A stretch of DNA of 5,863 bases from Promethearchaeota archaeon (GTDB taxonomy: Archaea > Asgardarchaeota > Lokiarchaeia > Sigynarchaeales > SOKP01). The number at the start of each line of letters is the position of its first letter. Position 1 is the stretch's first letter. The notes beneath the pieces are model-generated. The model was not told the DNA's origin. It saw nothing but the letters and a program-made list of their open reading frames with translations, and made no database searches. The DNA lies in assembly GCA_019057735.1 (NCBI GenBank), contig JAHLWV010000150.1:1-5863 (forward strand), written 5' to 3'. Shown one piece after another: positions 1 through 5,123 of the stretch. The translations under genes were made by a program, and so were the position numbers.

Positions 1-168
1 ATTTTTATTCTTCAATTTTGCTTGATTATATGATTCCCTTATTTTTAGAGTAATCATGTACGATGTATCATCATAATCCTTTTTTGGAAGATTATCTAAA
101 GCACAGAATCCATTTCCATTATCTAACCAATCCATCTCTTCATCATTTAATTCAATTGTTTTAGGCAA
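1..168 (-). CDS. Unknown acidic protein, N-terminal 56 residues (runs off left edge)
   Basis: Seen: the minus strand is open from a TAA just upstream to the window edge and reads MPKTIELNDEEMDWL... if the TTG at 168-166 is the start. The only other early start would be an ATG 11 codons later. The visible part is acidic (DEE, KKDYDDTS), has tryptophan and aromatic residues, one cysteine, and turns lysine-rich near the edge; it shows no motif I recognise. A purine stretch containing GGAAG and GTGAAAG lies just upstream of the TTG and could serve as ribosome-binding site. The frame begins 41 bases after the helicase stop on the same strand, so it is probably the next gene of that array. Inference: co-transcribed with the helicase, role unknown. 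Start choice is uncertain, and the frame itself is supported mainly by its openness and amino-acid character. Confidence 0.55.
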   Translation of the reverse strand, partial: MPKTIELNDEEMDWLDNGNGFCALDNLPKKDYDDTSYMITLKIRESYNQAKLKNKN

Positions 169-209
169 TCTTTCACTTACTTCCTTTTATTTTCTTTTTT
201 ATATTTTTT

Positions 210-1847
210 TTAATCAATTATAGCATCTAAAAACCATTGAGGAAAACCTTTTTTAGGAAGGTTTCTAAAACTTCCATCAATTATATAGAATTTTGCGTAA
301 TCCTTTGGGCTTCTAATCGCTCTTCCATACATTTGAACAATGTCTTTTCTTGCTTCGTCTTTATACCATCTCCAATCATTTTTCACATTCAGCAGATAAT
401 CAACTCTTGCGTCTTTTATATTAGGATAAGGCACTTTTAATAAAATTTGAAATCTACATATATTATCTTTCAGATCTACTCCCTCTTTTATTGCAGGTGA
501 TATTAGGATCATTTTATTAGAATTAATCCATCCTTCTATTACATCTCCATCTATTTCCCTCTTATCGTGGAGAAGTGTACTGAATCCTTTTAATGCAGAG
601 TGAAGTCTTTTTGCTCTCTCATAGCTTTGAGTATGTATAACTCCTCTTTCTCCATCGTGCTTTCTAATGATTTTTTTGATATTATTTACATTACCTTTCC
701 AACTACGATTTTCCTCCTTATTTGTCATTTTCCCTCCCATATAGGAAGTAATAATTTGACGATTCCAAAGATGAAAAAGCATGGGAACAGAATGAAAACT
801 ATATTTCTTTTCTTTTAATCCCAATCTCTCCAACCAAACAGGAATATTATTTCTAAAAGGGATTGTCGCACTACTTAAAATAATTTTACTTGCCTGAGAC
901 CAAACTTTTCTCTGCAAAAACTTGTCAACTAAAATCGGTTTAAACTTTCTTGGCAATCCTTTTCTAACATATTCAGGCATATCTATAACCCATTTCCGCC
1001 CCTCGTTTATTTCTTGAAGCATATAATTAATTTTCCTTGACAAATTTACTAATTTATCCTTCTGTCTTTCAGTTTCACAAATCGGAATCCATTTTCTTAA
1101 AAAATCATTAAATTTATTAAAGAAGGGTAAATAATCTTCAAATTTTCTACTCTTTGGTAAGTCTTTCTCTAGCTCTTTCCACATTGCTTCTTGATATTCT
1201 TTTTCTTTAAACTTGGGTAAAATATTTGGAGATAACGTAAATCCTGCAAACATACCTGCAATTTGAGATTCTAATGAATGGCACTCATCAATAATTAATA
1301 AATTACGCTTGGGAAAGTGAGAAAAACCACTGATGTAAGTATTTGTAATCAACATCGCGAAAGTGAGAACAGCAATATCTGATGTTAGAGCTTGTTCTTT
1401 TTGCTTCCAATAAGTACAATTATCTTCCGTAGGACATGTTCTTGTTATTTCCTTTCCTAACTTATTTACTTCTTTTAAACCATCTCGAATTGGACATACA
1501 TCACTAACCTTATTAGTTTCTTGGCAAATATAATTTCCTCTTCCTAAAAGAGCAATAATATCACCTATTCCTCCATCAATCGCTAGTTTTCTTGGACAAA
1601 AATCTCTTGCTATCTGTTTTACGAGTTTTACCTGAGGGGTTGTATAGAATGTGGGTTTAAAATAACTTCCAAGAGCTATATTAACAGGAGATTTACCAAA
1701 TCCTGTTGGAGCTTCAAGAATTATTAAATCTGTATCACTTTCTAATGAAATAGCAATATTACGTAAGATTCTTTTCTGATTTCGTCTGAATTTTTTGAAA
1801 GGAAAGTAGTCCTCAATGGTTTTATTATTATCTTCCACTTCACACAC
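210..1847 (-). CDS. Rad3/XPD-like superfamily 2 DNA helicase with Fe-S cluster
   Basis: ATP-dependent helicase of the Rad3/XPD/DinG group, expected to unwind DNA 5' to 3'. Seen, in order: a Q-motif-like FRRNQKRIL (about 20-28); Walker A APTGFGKS (46-53); four cysteines C108, C118, C138, C144 between Walker A and motif II, the spacing expected of the 4Fe-4S domain in this family; DECH box (187-190, in place of DEAH); SSAT motif III (325-328); and motif VI QMYGRAIR (505-512), with R509 and R512 the likely ATP-contacting arginines. At 545 residues it is slightly shorter than typical XPD. All core motifs are present, so it should be active. The start is GTG at 1847-1845, because the frame is closed by a stop eight codons upstream and holds no ATG near the N-terminus. 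It begins 5 bases after the zinc-ribbon gene and is probably translated from the same message. Cellular role (repair, element replication or defence) cannot be told; paralogues occur in archaeal chromosomes and mobile elements. Confidence 0.93.
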   Translation of the reverse strand: MCEVEDNNKTIEDYFPFKKFRRNQKRILRNIAISLESDTDLIILEAPTGFGKSPVNIALGSYFKPTFYTTPQVKLVKQIARDFCPRKLAIDGGIGDIIALLGRGNYICQETNKVSDVCPIRDGLKEVNKLGKEITRTCPTEDNCTYWKQKEQALTSDIAVLTFAMLITNTYISGFSHFPKRNLLIIDECHSLESQIAGMFAGFTLSPNILPKFKEKEYQEAMWKELEKDLPKSRKFEDYLPFFNKFNDFLRKWIPICETERQKDKLVNLSRKINYMLQEINEGRKWVIDMPEYVRKGLPRKFKPILVDKFLQRKVWSQASKIILSSATIPFRNNIPVWLERLGLKEKKYSFHSVPMLFHLWNRQIITSYMGGKMTNKEENRSWKGNVNNIKKIIRKHDGERGVIHTQSYERAKRLHSALKGFSTLLHDKREIDGDVIEGWINSNKMILISPAIKEGVDLKDNICRFQILLKVPYPNIKDARVDYLLNVKNDWRWYKDEARKDIVQMYGRAIRSPKDYAKFYIIDGSFRNLPKKGFPQWFLDAIID

Positions 1848-1852
1848 ATCTT

Positions 1853-2260
1853 TTAGGTTTTCAGATTTTTATTATAAGTACATTTCCAATTTCCAAATGA
1901 TCCTTCATATTCCATATATTCACATCTTTTAAATCCAATTCCATAATTACAAGATAATCTTTCTGGATATTTACAATCGGAATCTTTTCTAAATTTTTCA
2001 TATCCTCCTCTAAGAGTTGTTCTATCTGTTTCTAAAAAGTATGTTTTTATATGTCTTATGATTCCTAGTTCCTTTTCAATTTTTATCTTATAATAATTTC
2101 CATTTTTGTCTCTTATAATTCCCTTTCCTTTTACATGAACTTCTTTTAAGTTTTCATTAAAAATGGCCTCACAAGAATTATGATCACAGATATAATCGGT
2201 TGTCGTTGAACGATACCTAAGGGATTTATGATTACATTTTGGACAGGTTTTTTTACTCAT
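1853..2260 (-). CDS. Cysteine-rich zinc-ribbon protein, function unknown
   Basis: A 135-residue protein starting with ATG at 2260-2258. Seen: an N-terminal zinc ribbon, CPKC at 6-9 paired with C25 and C30 (CDHNSC), of the type used for nucleic-acid or protein contact. A middle segment (about 40-75) rich in Gly, Lys and Ile, probably beta-rich, follows. A second cysteine set C96, C104, C113, C127 with conserved-looking aromatic residues could bind a second metal. The gene starts 6 bases after the small ORF ending at 2267 and ends 5 bases before the helicase GTG, so it sits in a tight operon. GAGG about 11 bases before the ATG is a possible, rather distant, ribosome-binding site. Inference: a DNA- or RNA-binding partner of the helicase. 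I do not recognise the family as a whole. Confidence 0.8.
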   Translation of the reverse strand: MSKKTCPKCNHKSLRYRSTTTDYICDHNSCEAIFNENLKEVHVKGKGIIRDKNGNYYKIKIEKELGIIRHIKTYFLETDRTTLRGGYEKFRKDSDCKYPERLSCNYGIGFKRCEYMEYEGSFGNWKCTYNKNLKT

Positions 2261-2266
2261 TATTTT

Positions 2267-2371
2267 CTAAACCTCTTCTTTCATTATTTTCTCCAATAGC
2301 TCTGGATATTTTTCAATTAGGATTTTCTTCAGATCTTTTTTACTAATTGTCTTTCCAATTGCTTGATTCAT
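2267..2371 (-). CDS. Short helical ORF, 34 residues; possibly the tail of the broken zinc-finger gene
   Basis: Seen: ATG at 2371-2369 to TAG at 2269-2267, reading MNQAIGKTISKKDLKKIL and on to a lysine/glutamate-rich end. It looks like a basic two-helix segment. The same frame stays open and protein-like for 17 codons upstream of the ATG (...DPYIKLAKKDIFDK), back to a TAA at 2422-2420, so the ATG may not be the natural beginning. It ends 6 bases before the zinc-ribbon gene. Two readings fit: a small independent gene, or the C-terminal half of the zinc-finger gene upstream, detached by a frame break and an in-frame TAA. No function can be assigned. Confidence 0.45.
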   Translation of the reverse strand: MNQAIGKTISKKDLKKILIEKYPELLEKIMKEEV

Positions 2372-2448
2372 TTTATCAAAAATATCTTTTTTTGCTAATT
2401 TAATGTATGGGTCTAAAGATTAACTTGTTTTATGTCGTACAAATCTTC

Positions 2449-2600
2449 TTACTTCTCTCGAACTCTTTTCTGGGCAAACAATTTTTCCTTATTTTTCTCG
2501 TATGAACTCTTCTTTCTACATTCGCTAGAACAAAATCTTTTTTTTCTATAATAGTTGGAAATTCTTTCCCACAATAAACGCAAATTTTTATTTGACTCAT
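2449..2600 (-). pseudogene. Small CxxC zinc-finger protein gene, frame broken at an A8 run
   Basis: Seen: from ATG 2600-2598 the frame reads MSQIKICVYCGKEFPTIIEK, a typical first half of a four-cysteine zinc finger with CVYC at 7-10. After the homopolymer (minus-strand GAAAAAAAAG, run at 2545-2538) the same frame continues with unconvincing sequence to a stop at 2430. The minus-one frame instead gives RFCSSECRKKSSYEKNKEK..., exactly the expected second half (FCSSEC), and stops at 2449. The intact product would be a roughly 51-residue basic zinc-finger protein, presumably binding nucleic acid. Explanations in order of likelihood: a one-base loss in the run (sequencing or assembly error, or real mutation), or minus-one slippage on the in-frame heptamer A-AAA-AAA. 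It is the first gene of the leftward array. A TTG at 2627 in the same frame is a poorer start. Confidence 0.65.
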
Positions 2601-2615
2601 GTTTTTCTCTTGCTG

Positions 2616-2624
2616 TTTTATAAT
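2616..2624 (+). promoter_or_regulatory. TATA-like box upstream of the candidate RNA
   Basis: TTTTATAAT resembles an archaeal TATA box. Its centre lies about 30 bases before 2651, where the inverted-repeat element begins, which suits plus-strand initiation near 2645-2650. Read on the minus strand the same bases (ATTATAAAA) sit about 18 bases before the zinc-finger ATG at 2600, so the site could serve either direction. No clear BRE is visible. Assignment rests on spacing only. Confidence 0.35.
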
Positions 2625-2650
2625 CAAGAACTTAATTCATCGAAAATAAA

Positions 2651-2778
2651 AGATGACTCCTGCCACCGTGACCTAGCGATAAGGTCAAAAACAAAATAGG
2701 GGGAGTAATAGAGTGCTTTACGCACTACCAAAAGACAAAAATCCAGGGTGGGGCAGGAGTCATGGTTATTAATTTTTT
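2651..2778 (+). ncRNA. Candidate structured non-coding RNA closed by a 12-bp inverted repeat
   Basis: Seen: ATGACTCCTGCC at 2653-2664 is exactly complementary to GGCAGGAGTCAT at 2752-2763. The stem can extend by ACC (2665-2667) with GGT (2747-2749) across a two-G bulge. Inside are two hairpins: TGACCT/AGGTCA (2669-2674 with 2682-2687, 7-base loop AGCGATA) and AGTGC/GCACT (2712-2716 with 2722-2726, 5-base loop). They are separated by A-rich single strands and a G5 run (2699-2703). This forms a closing stem with at least two branches, unusually GC-rich for its surroundings. A TATA-like box lies about 30 bases upstream and a T6 tract ends the element, favouring the plus strand. No C/D or H/ACA box, hammerhead core, or RNase P or SRP signature was recognised. 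Alternatives: a minus-strand leader structure of the left array, or a small non-autonomous mobile element, though no target duplication is seen. Confidence 0.5.
2773..2778 (+). terminator. T-tract after the candidate RNA
   Basis: Six T residues start 10 bases after the closing stem and continue into a strongly T-rich tract to about 2840. Archaeal termination commonly uses T-rich stretches, so this is a plausible 3' end for a plus-strand transcript. The T-richness of the whole intergenic region lowers its weight. Confidence 0.35.
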
Positions 2779-2919
2779 CCCTATCTTATTTCTATTTTAT
2801 TTTTTATTCTATCCTTATCCTTATTTTTTTTAGGCTTTTTTTAAACTTCAAATCTAACTAACTTAGCAATAGATTAAAATTCAAAAGACTTGATTGAATC
2901 GGTCGAATTTTATCTTTCT
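2779..2919. other. Non-coding pyrimidine-rich spacer
   Basis: No supportable gene on either strand. The first 60 bases are almost all T and C on the plus strand, including a short tandem TATCCT/TATCCT and runs of T7-T8. A hydrophobic 23-codon frame across this tract is best explained by the T-richness. The remainder is AT-rich with no recognisable signal until the palindrome at 2920. Confidence 0.5.
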
Positions 2920-2940
2920 ACGAAATAACAATTGTTTCGT
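2920..2940. repeat. 21-bp imperfect palindrome, possible operator
   Basis: ACGAAATAAC/A/ATTGTTTCGT is symmetrical at 8 of 10 base pairs and contains CAATTG at 2929-2934. It lies between the minus-strand TATA box at 2944-2952 and the predicted start near 2923, where archaeal repressors often bind. It could also form a short hairpin at the 5' end of a transcript. Confidence 0.4.
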
Positions 2941-2943
2941 GAG

Positions 2944-2958
2944 TATTTAAATCTTTTC
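2944..2958 (-). promoter_or_regulatory. Archaeal promoter (BRE and TATA) reading leftward
   Basis: The minus strand reads GAAAAGATTTAAATA, a purine BRE-like stretch followed by a TTTAAATA box, the best promoter match in the window. Initiation is expected near 2920-2925. No start codon follows closely; the first plausible gene is the zinc-finger ATG at 2600. The transcript would therefore have a leader of over 300 bases running through the complement of the inverted-repeat element, or make an RNA of its own. Confidence 0.5.
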
Positions 2959-2962
2959 ACTT

Positions 2963-2995
2963 AGCCGGTTTAATATAAAGCCGGGATTTTTCCTT
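2963..2995 (+). other. CCGG-repeat stem-loop with T-tract
   Basis: AGCCGG occurs twice (2963-2968 and 2979-2984). CCGGTTT can pair with AAA-G-CCGG around AATAT, leaving a bulged G, and is followed by a T-rich stretch. It resembles a terminator on the plus strand, but no plus-strand gene ends here. On the minus strand the loop contains a TATA-like TTTATATTAAA, so it may instead be a second promoter with flanking repeats. Function unresolved. Confidence 0.25.
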
Positions 2996-3067
2996 TTTAT
3001 ATCAACCGTTTGAACCTTAACTTCATATTAACCCCACTAGATTTTTTCGATTAAATCCTAACAAACA

Positions 3068-4123
3068 CTATTTTCGCTTTAGATAACGATATTTTTTCAT
3101 TTCATGTTCAGCCCATTTTCTTTCTTTTTCAAATTTATAAAAAACTTCATATTCTGAGATAAGCTTTAAAATATGCTTAGGCTTTACTAATCCTGCTCTC
3201 TTTGTAGTTTCTAACATCTCTACTTCCTCTTCCATTAGTACTCGAATAACTTGTTTTATGGACTTGTATTCCTCAAGAATATAAATTTTTTTTTTATTCC
3301 TTGCGTTTCTATATTTATTTAAGAAATATTGATATTTAGCTAACCAAGCTTTCTGATAATCTTCTTCATTTTTCTTTTTATTGCCCTTATCCTCTTGTCG
3401 CGCCCTTTCTGCCATCTCTTCTTTTTCTTTTTCAATTTCATTTACTCTAAAACCCAAGTTGCTTTCTCGGATTCTAAATAAACCACTATATGCCTCCTGA
3501 AAGATATCAGATAAATCCAAGGTGCCTGATATTTTTAGATCTATATAATTTTGATATTTTTCTATATTTTCGTTTAAAAGGTCAAGATCGTCTTGATTAA
3601 GTAAAAGGTCTCTTTTTTTTTCTTCCACCGCCAGCTCTTGAATTAAGGGAATAATGTCATATAAAGCATTTCTCTCTTCTTCTTTGTCGTTGAATAAATG
3701 GACATCGCTTAGCCCTCTAACGTAATCTTGGTCTAAATGCCTCTCTAAAATTGGTTCAAGAGTCCAAGAATGCTTTAGAAGGTTGTACATATCGTTTAGA
3801 GCTTCCGATTTATCAATTCTTAAAGAAATCATTTCGTTTCTTTCCTTTATCTGCTTCAATTTCTTAAATTTTTTGTTTAAGGATTTTTTAATCTTCCCTT
3901 TAAGTTTTGATTTTTTTAGATTTTTTAGAATATTTTCTAAAAATTCCCTCTTTGGTTCTAATTGACTAGCTTCTTGTATTACTTTTTGAATTTCTTCTCT
4001 TTCTTCGTTAAAAACATCTAACTTTAGAATCTCTTTGATATATTCGTTAACCGGTTTTCTTAAATTCTTTATAATCTCTTCAATATAAGCATCGTCTAAC
4101 TTTATTTCACCCAGATTTTTCAT
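3068..4123 (-). CDS. Highly charged helical (coiled-coil-like) protein, 351 residues, function unknown
   Basis: Begins with ATG at 4123-4121 (MKNLGEIKLDD...) and ends with TAG at 3070-3068. Seen: almost entirely charged and aliphatic residues with heptad-like spacing, suggesting long helices. A strongly basic stretch lies at about 67-95 (KKSKLKGKIKKS...), a glutamate/lysine-rich segment (NEIEKEKEEMAERARQ) in the C-terminal half, and a basic C-terminus (KKYRYLKRK). It has no cysteine, no signal peptide, no membrane segment and no Walker or nuclease motif. Low-complexity charge makes family recognition impossible by eye; a nucleic-acid-binding or structural scaffold role is only a guess. It is transcribed alone from the promoter at 4187-4197 with a leader of roughly 40 bases, and about 110 bases separate its stop from the next leftward promoter. 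No Shine-Dalgarno site is obvious. Base and codon use match the helicase array (A/T-ending codons). Confidence 0.85.
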   Translation of the reverse strand: MKNLGEIKLDDAYIEEIIKNLRKPVNEYIKEILKLDVFNEEREEIQKVIQEASQLEPKREFLENILKNLKKSKLKGKIKKSLNKKFKKLKQIKERNEMISLRIDKSEALNDMYNLLKHSWTLEPILERHLDQDYVRGLSDVHLFNDKEEERNALYDIIPLIQELAVEEKKRDLLLNQDDLDLLNENIEKYQNYIDLKISGTLDLSDIFQEAYSGLFRIRESNLGFRVNEIEKEKEEMAERARQEDKGNKKKNEEDYQKAWLAKYQYFLNKYRNARNKKKIYILEEYKSIKQVIRVLMEEEVEMLETTKRAGLVKPKHILKLISEYEVFYKFEKERKWAEHEMKKYRYLKRK

Positions 4124-4186
4124 AATTTCCGTAAATATTCTTTGTTTTTCTTCACCTACTTTCTCAATAACGTTTCAATTGACACT

Positions 4187-4197
4187 AATTTATATCA
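4187..4197 (-). promoter_or_regulatory. TATA box of the 351-residue gene
   Basis: The minus strand reads GATATAAATTA, preceded by purine-rich AAAGGT as a possible BRE. Initiation is expected near 4165, about 40 bases before the ATG at 4123. A CAATTG flanked by GAAACG lies just downstream (4176-4181), in about the same position as in the promoter at 2944-2958. The rest of the 4124-4329 spacer shows only AT-rich sequence. Confidence 0.5.
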
Positions 4198-4530
4198 CCT
4201 TTTTTTCCTCTATTTTATCTCAGTTCATTTTATTTTCAGAATTTAGATTTAGCTCCACTTTATTTAAACAACAAATTATATTAACATCTCTCAATTTTAA
4301 AATATCTATTTATAACACTTAAGAAAACTTTAGCTTTGAAACTCTTTAATTCTCTTAACGAGTTCCTTTAATTTGTTCTTAGTGGCTTCTTGAGTCGCGT
4401 TTTGAGAGATTCTTACCGAAAACACGTGGGACTTCTCTTTTTTCAAGTGCCATTTGTTTGAAATTACGAGCCCAACCATTTCGTCTAACTCTTCTTGAGT
4501 AATTTCGTAATCTGGTCCAAAACCATTAGT

Positions 4531-4605
4531 TCAGGTCAAAAACGGTATTGTTGCAAACAAAAGCGTGCAAAGATGCACCATCGAACGACTTATTTTTTCA
4601 CCTGA
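4531..4605. repeat. 12-bp near-perfect inverted repeat spanning 75 bases
   Basis: TCAGGTCAAAAA (4531-4542) pairs with TTTTTCACCTGA (4594-4605) at 11 of 12 positions, with one C-C mismatch. Inside is a hairpin GTGCA/TGCAC (4565-4569 with 4574-4578) with an AAGA loop. The arms lie near two of the disruptions of the broken gene, which could mean an RNA structure, a recombination footprint or coincidence. No recombinase gene is present. Confidence 0.45.
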
Positions 4606-4691
4606 CACCGATTTTTTTTCTAACTCGATCCAATCCAAACCAATCTTTACAAAATTCACGCAGAATTTACTAATTCGATAAATTCTTTCGA

Positions 4692-4699
4692 TTTAAATA
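4692..4699 (+). promoter_or_regulatory. TATA-like box for the rightward gene pair
   Basis: TTTAAATA followed by G lies about 56 bases before the ATG at 4752. Initiation near 4720-4725 would leave a leader of about 30 bases. It falls within segment 1 of the broken minus-strand gene. TTTAAA is self-complementary, so direction is not fixed by the box alone. Confidence 0.4.
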
Positions 4700-4751
4700 G
4701 CAAATTGCCTTCCTTTTTCTTACCAAAATCAAAGATTTTACTTAGTAAAAA

Positions 4752-5123
4752 ATGTTAGAGTTAGTAAATTTCGAGGAAAACGAACCTTCTCCCGATAGCT
4801 ACCAAACCAAGCCCTTGAGCAGAATTACCTTTATCGGTTTGCTCAACTCTTTTGACTACGCTCGTAAATTTCTGTCGAAACTAAAGGAACAAGGATCGAT
4901 AGACATCCTTAAGGTGAAAGACGACATGATCAAAGCTAAAAATCACTTGCTCCAGATCAATTTAGAAATAGACGCCATCTTGAACTCGTATAAAAAAGGT
5001 TTTGGTATCGAAGTAGCCGCTATGAAGTGCGATTTCTGTCCAGATCAAGCTATAAAGTATCAAATTTTTCATAAATGGTGCAAAAGCTGTTTTAATCGAG
5101 AGTTTGGAGGCGAATTTAAATAA
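4752..5123 (+). CDS. Small protein with C-terminal CxxC/CxxC zinc module, function unknown
   Basis: A 123-residue protein from ATG 4752, the only start in the frame because a TAA lies two codons upstream. Seen: an N-terminal part rich in Ser, Pro and Glu (EENEPSPDSYQTK), a helical middle (about 28-85, LNSFDYARKFLSKLKEQ...), and a C-terminal metal site C93-x2-C96-x13-C110-x2-C113 (CDFC...WCKSC), a compact zinc finger likely to contact nucleic acid or protein. No strong Shine-Dalgarno site precedes the ATG, consistent with translation from a short leader after the TATA-like box at 4692. The last codons carry GGAGG, which serves the overlapping downstream frame, so the two genes are probably co-expressed. 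Codons more often end in G or C than in the helicase array. Small zinc proteins of this kind are common in archaeal viruses and plasmids; family not recognised. Confidence 0.8.
   Translation: MLELVNFEENEPSPDSYQTKPLSRITFIGLLNSFDYARKFLSKLKEQGSIDILKVKDDMIKAKNHLLQINLEIDAILNSYKKGFGIEVAAMKCDFCPDQAIKYQIFHKWCKSCFNREFGGEFK
5106..5110 (+). promoter_or_regulatory. Shine-Dalgarno site of the 61-residue frame
   Basis: GGAGG lies inside the end of the upstream gene, 9 bases before the ATA at 5120. It is the clearest Shine-Dalgarno sequence in the window and is what places the start of the following frame at the ATAA overlap. Confidence 0.55.

Larger units (their letters stand above)
4330..4742 (-). pseudogene. 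Broken gene of about 136 codons in three frame segments
   Basis: Seen on the minus strand: segment 1, SKIFDFGKKKEGNLLF... to NSA then TGA (4742-4656); segment 2, one base onward, EFCKDWFGLDRVRKKIG... (from 4657), crossing an in-frame TGA at 4600-4598 and running through FDGASLHAFVCNNTVFDLN to TAA at 4528-4526; segment 3, again one base onward, NGFGPDYEITQEELDEM... to KEFQS and TAA (4527-4330). Each segment looks like real protein and the joins leave little slack, so one ancestral gene is the simplest reading. No ATG, GTG or TTG precedes segment 1; AGT stands where a start would be expected. The product is unrecognised, ending in a charged helix. Codons often end in G or C, as in the divergent genes at 4752-5305 and unlike the left array. 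Decay of an acquired gene is most likely; indel errors or recoding are alternatives. Only segment 3 (with an ATG at 4479) could be translated as it stands. Confidence 0.5.

Noticed and set aside
237..818. Two plus-strand open frames (237-440 and 600-818)
   Set aside because: They lie opposite the helicase, whose motifs are unmistakable, and read as low-complexity Phe/Ile/Ser-rich shadows.
2653..2763. Inverted repeat read as a miniature transposable element
   Set aside because: No target-site duplication flanks it, and the two internal hairpins and bulged stem fit a folded RNA better. Genome-wide copies would reopen this.
2762..2833. 23-codon hydrophobic plus-strand ORF starting inside the inverted repeat
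   Set aside because: Almost all Phe, Leu, Tyr and Pro codons come from the T/C-rich tract. The GGAG lies only two bases before the ATG, too close for a ribosome-binding site.
3003..3022. Minus-strand GGTTCAAAC resembling a tRNA T-loop
   Set aside because: No matching 5-bp T-stem, acceptor stem or anticodon arm can be built around it.
3783..3965. Plus-strand frame rich in Phe and Leu
   Set aside because: It is the complement of the lysine-rich part of the 351-residue gene, which makes a hydrophobic-looking shadow.
4598..4600. TGA in the broken gene as a selenocysteine or pyrrolysine-type recoded codon
   Set aside because: The same gene also needs two frame shifts and lacks a start codon, so decay is simpler. 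Pyrrolysine uses TAG, and no selenocysteine element was recognised.
4531..4605. Invertible DNA switch between the 12-bp repeats
   Set aside because: Mentally flipping the segment does not restore an open frame: the arm still supplies the TGA. No recombinase gene is in the window.
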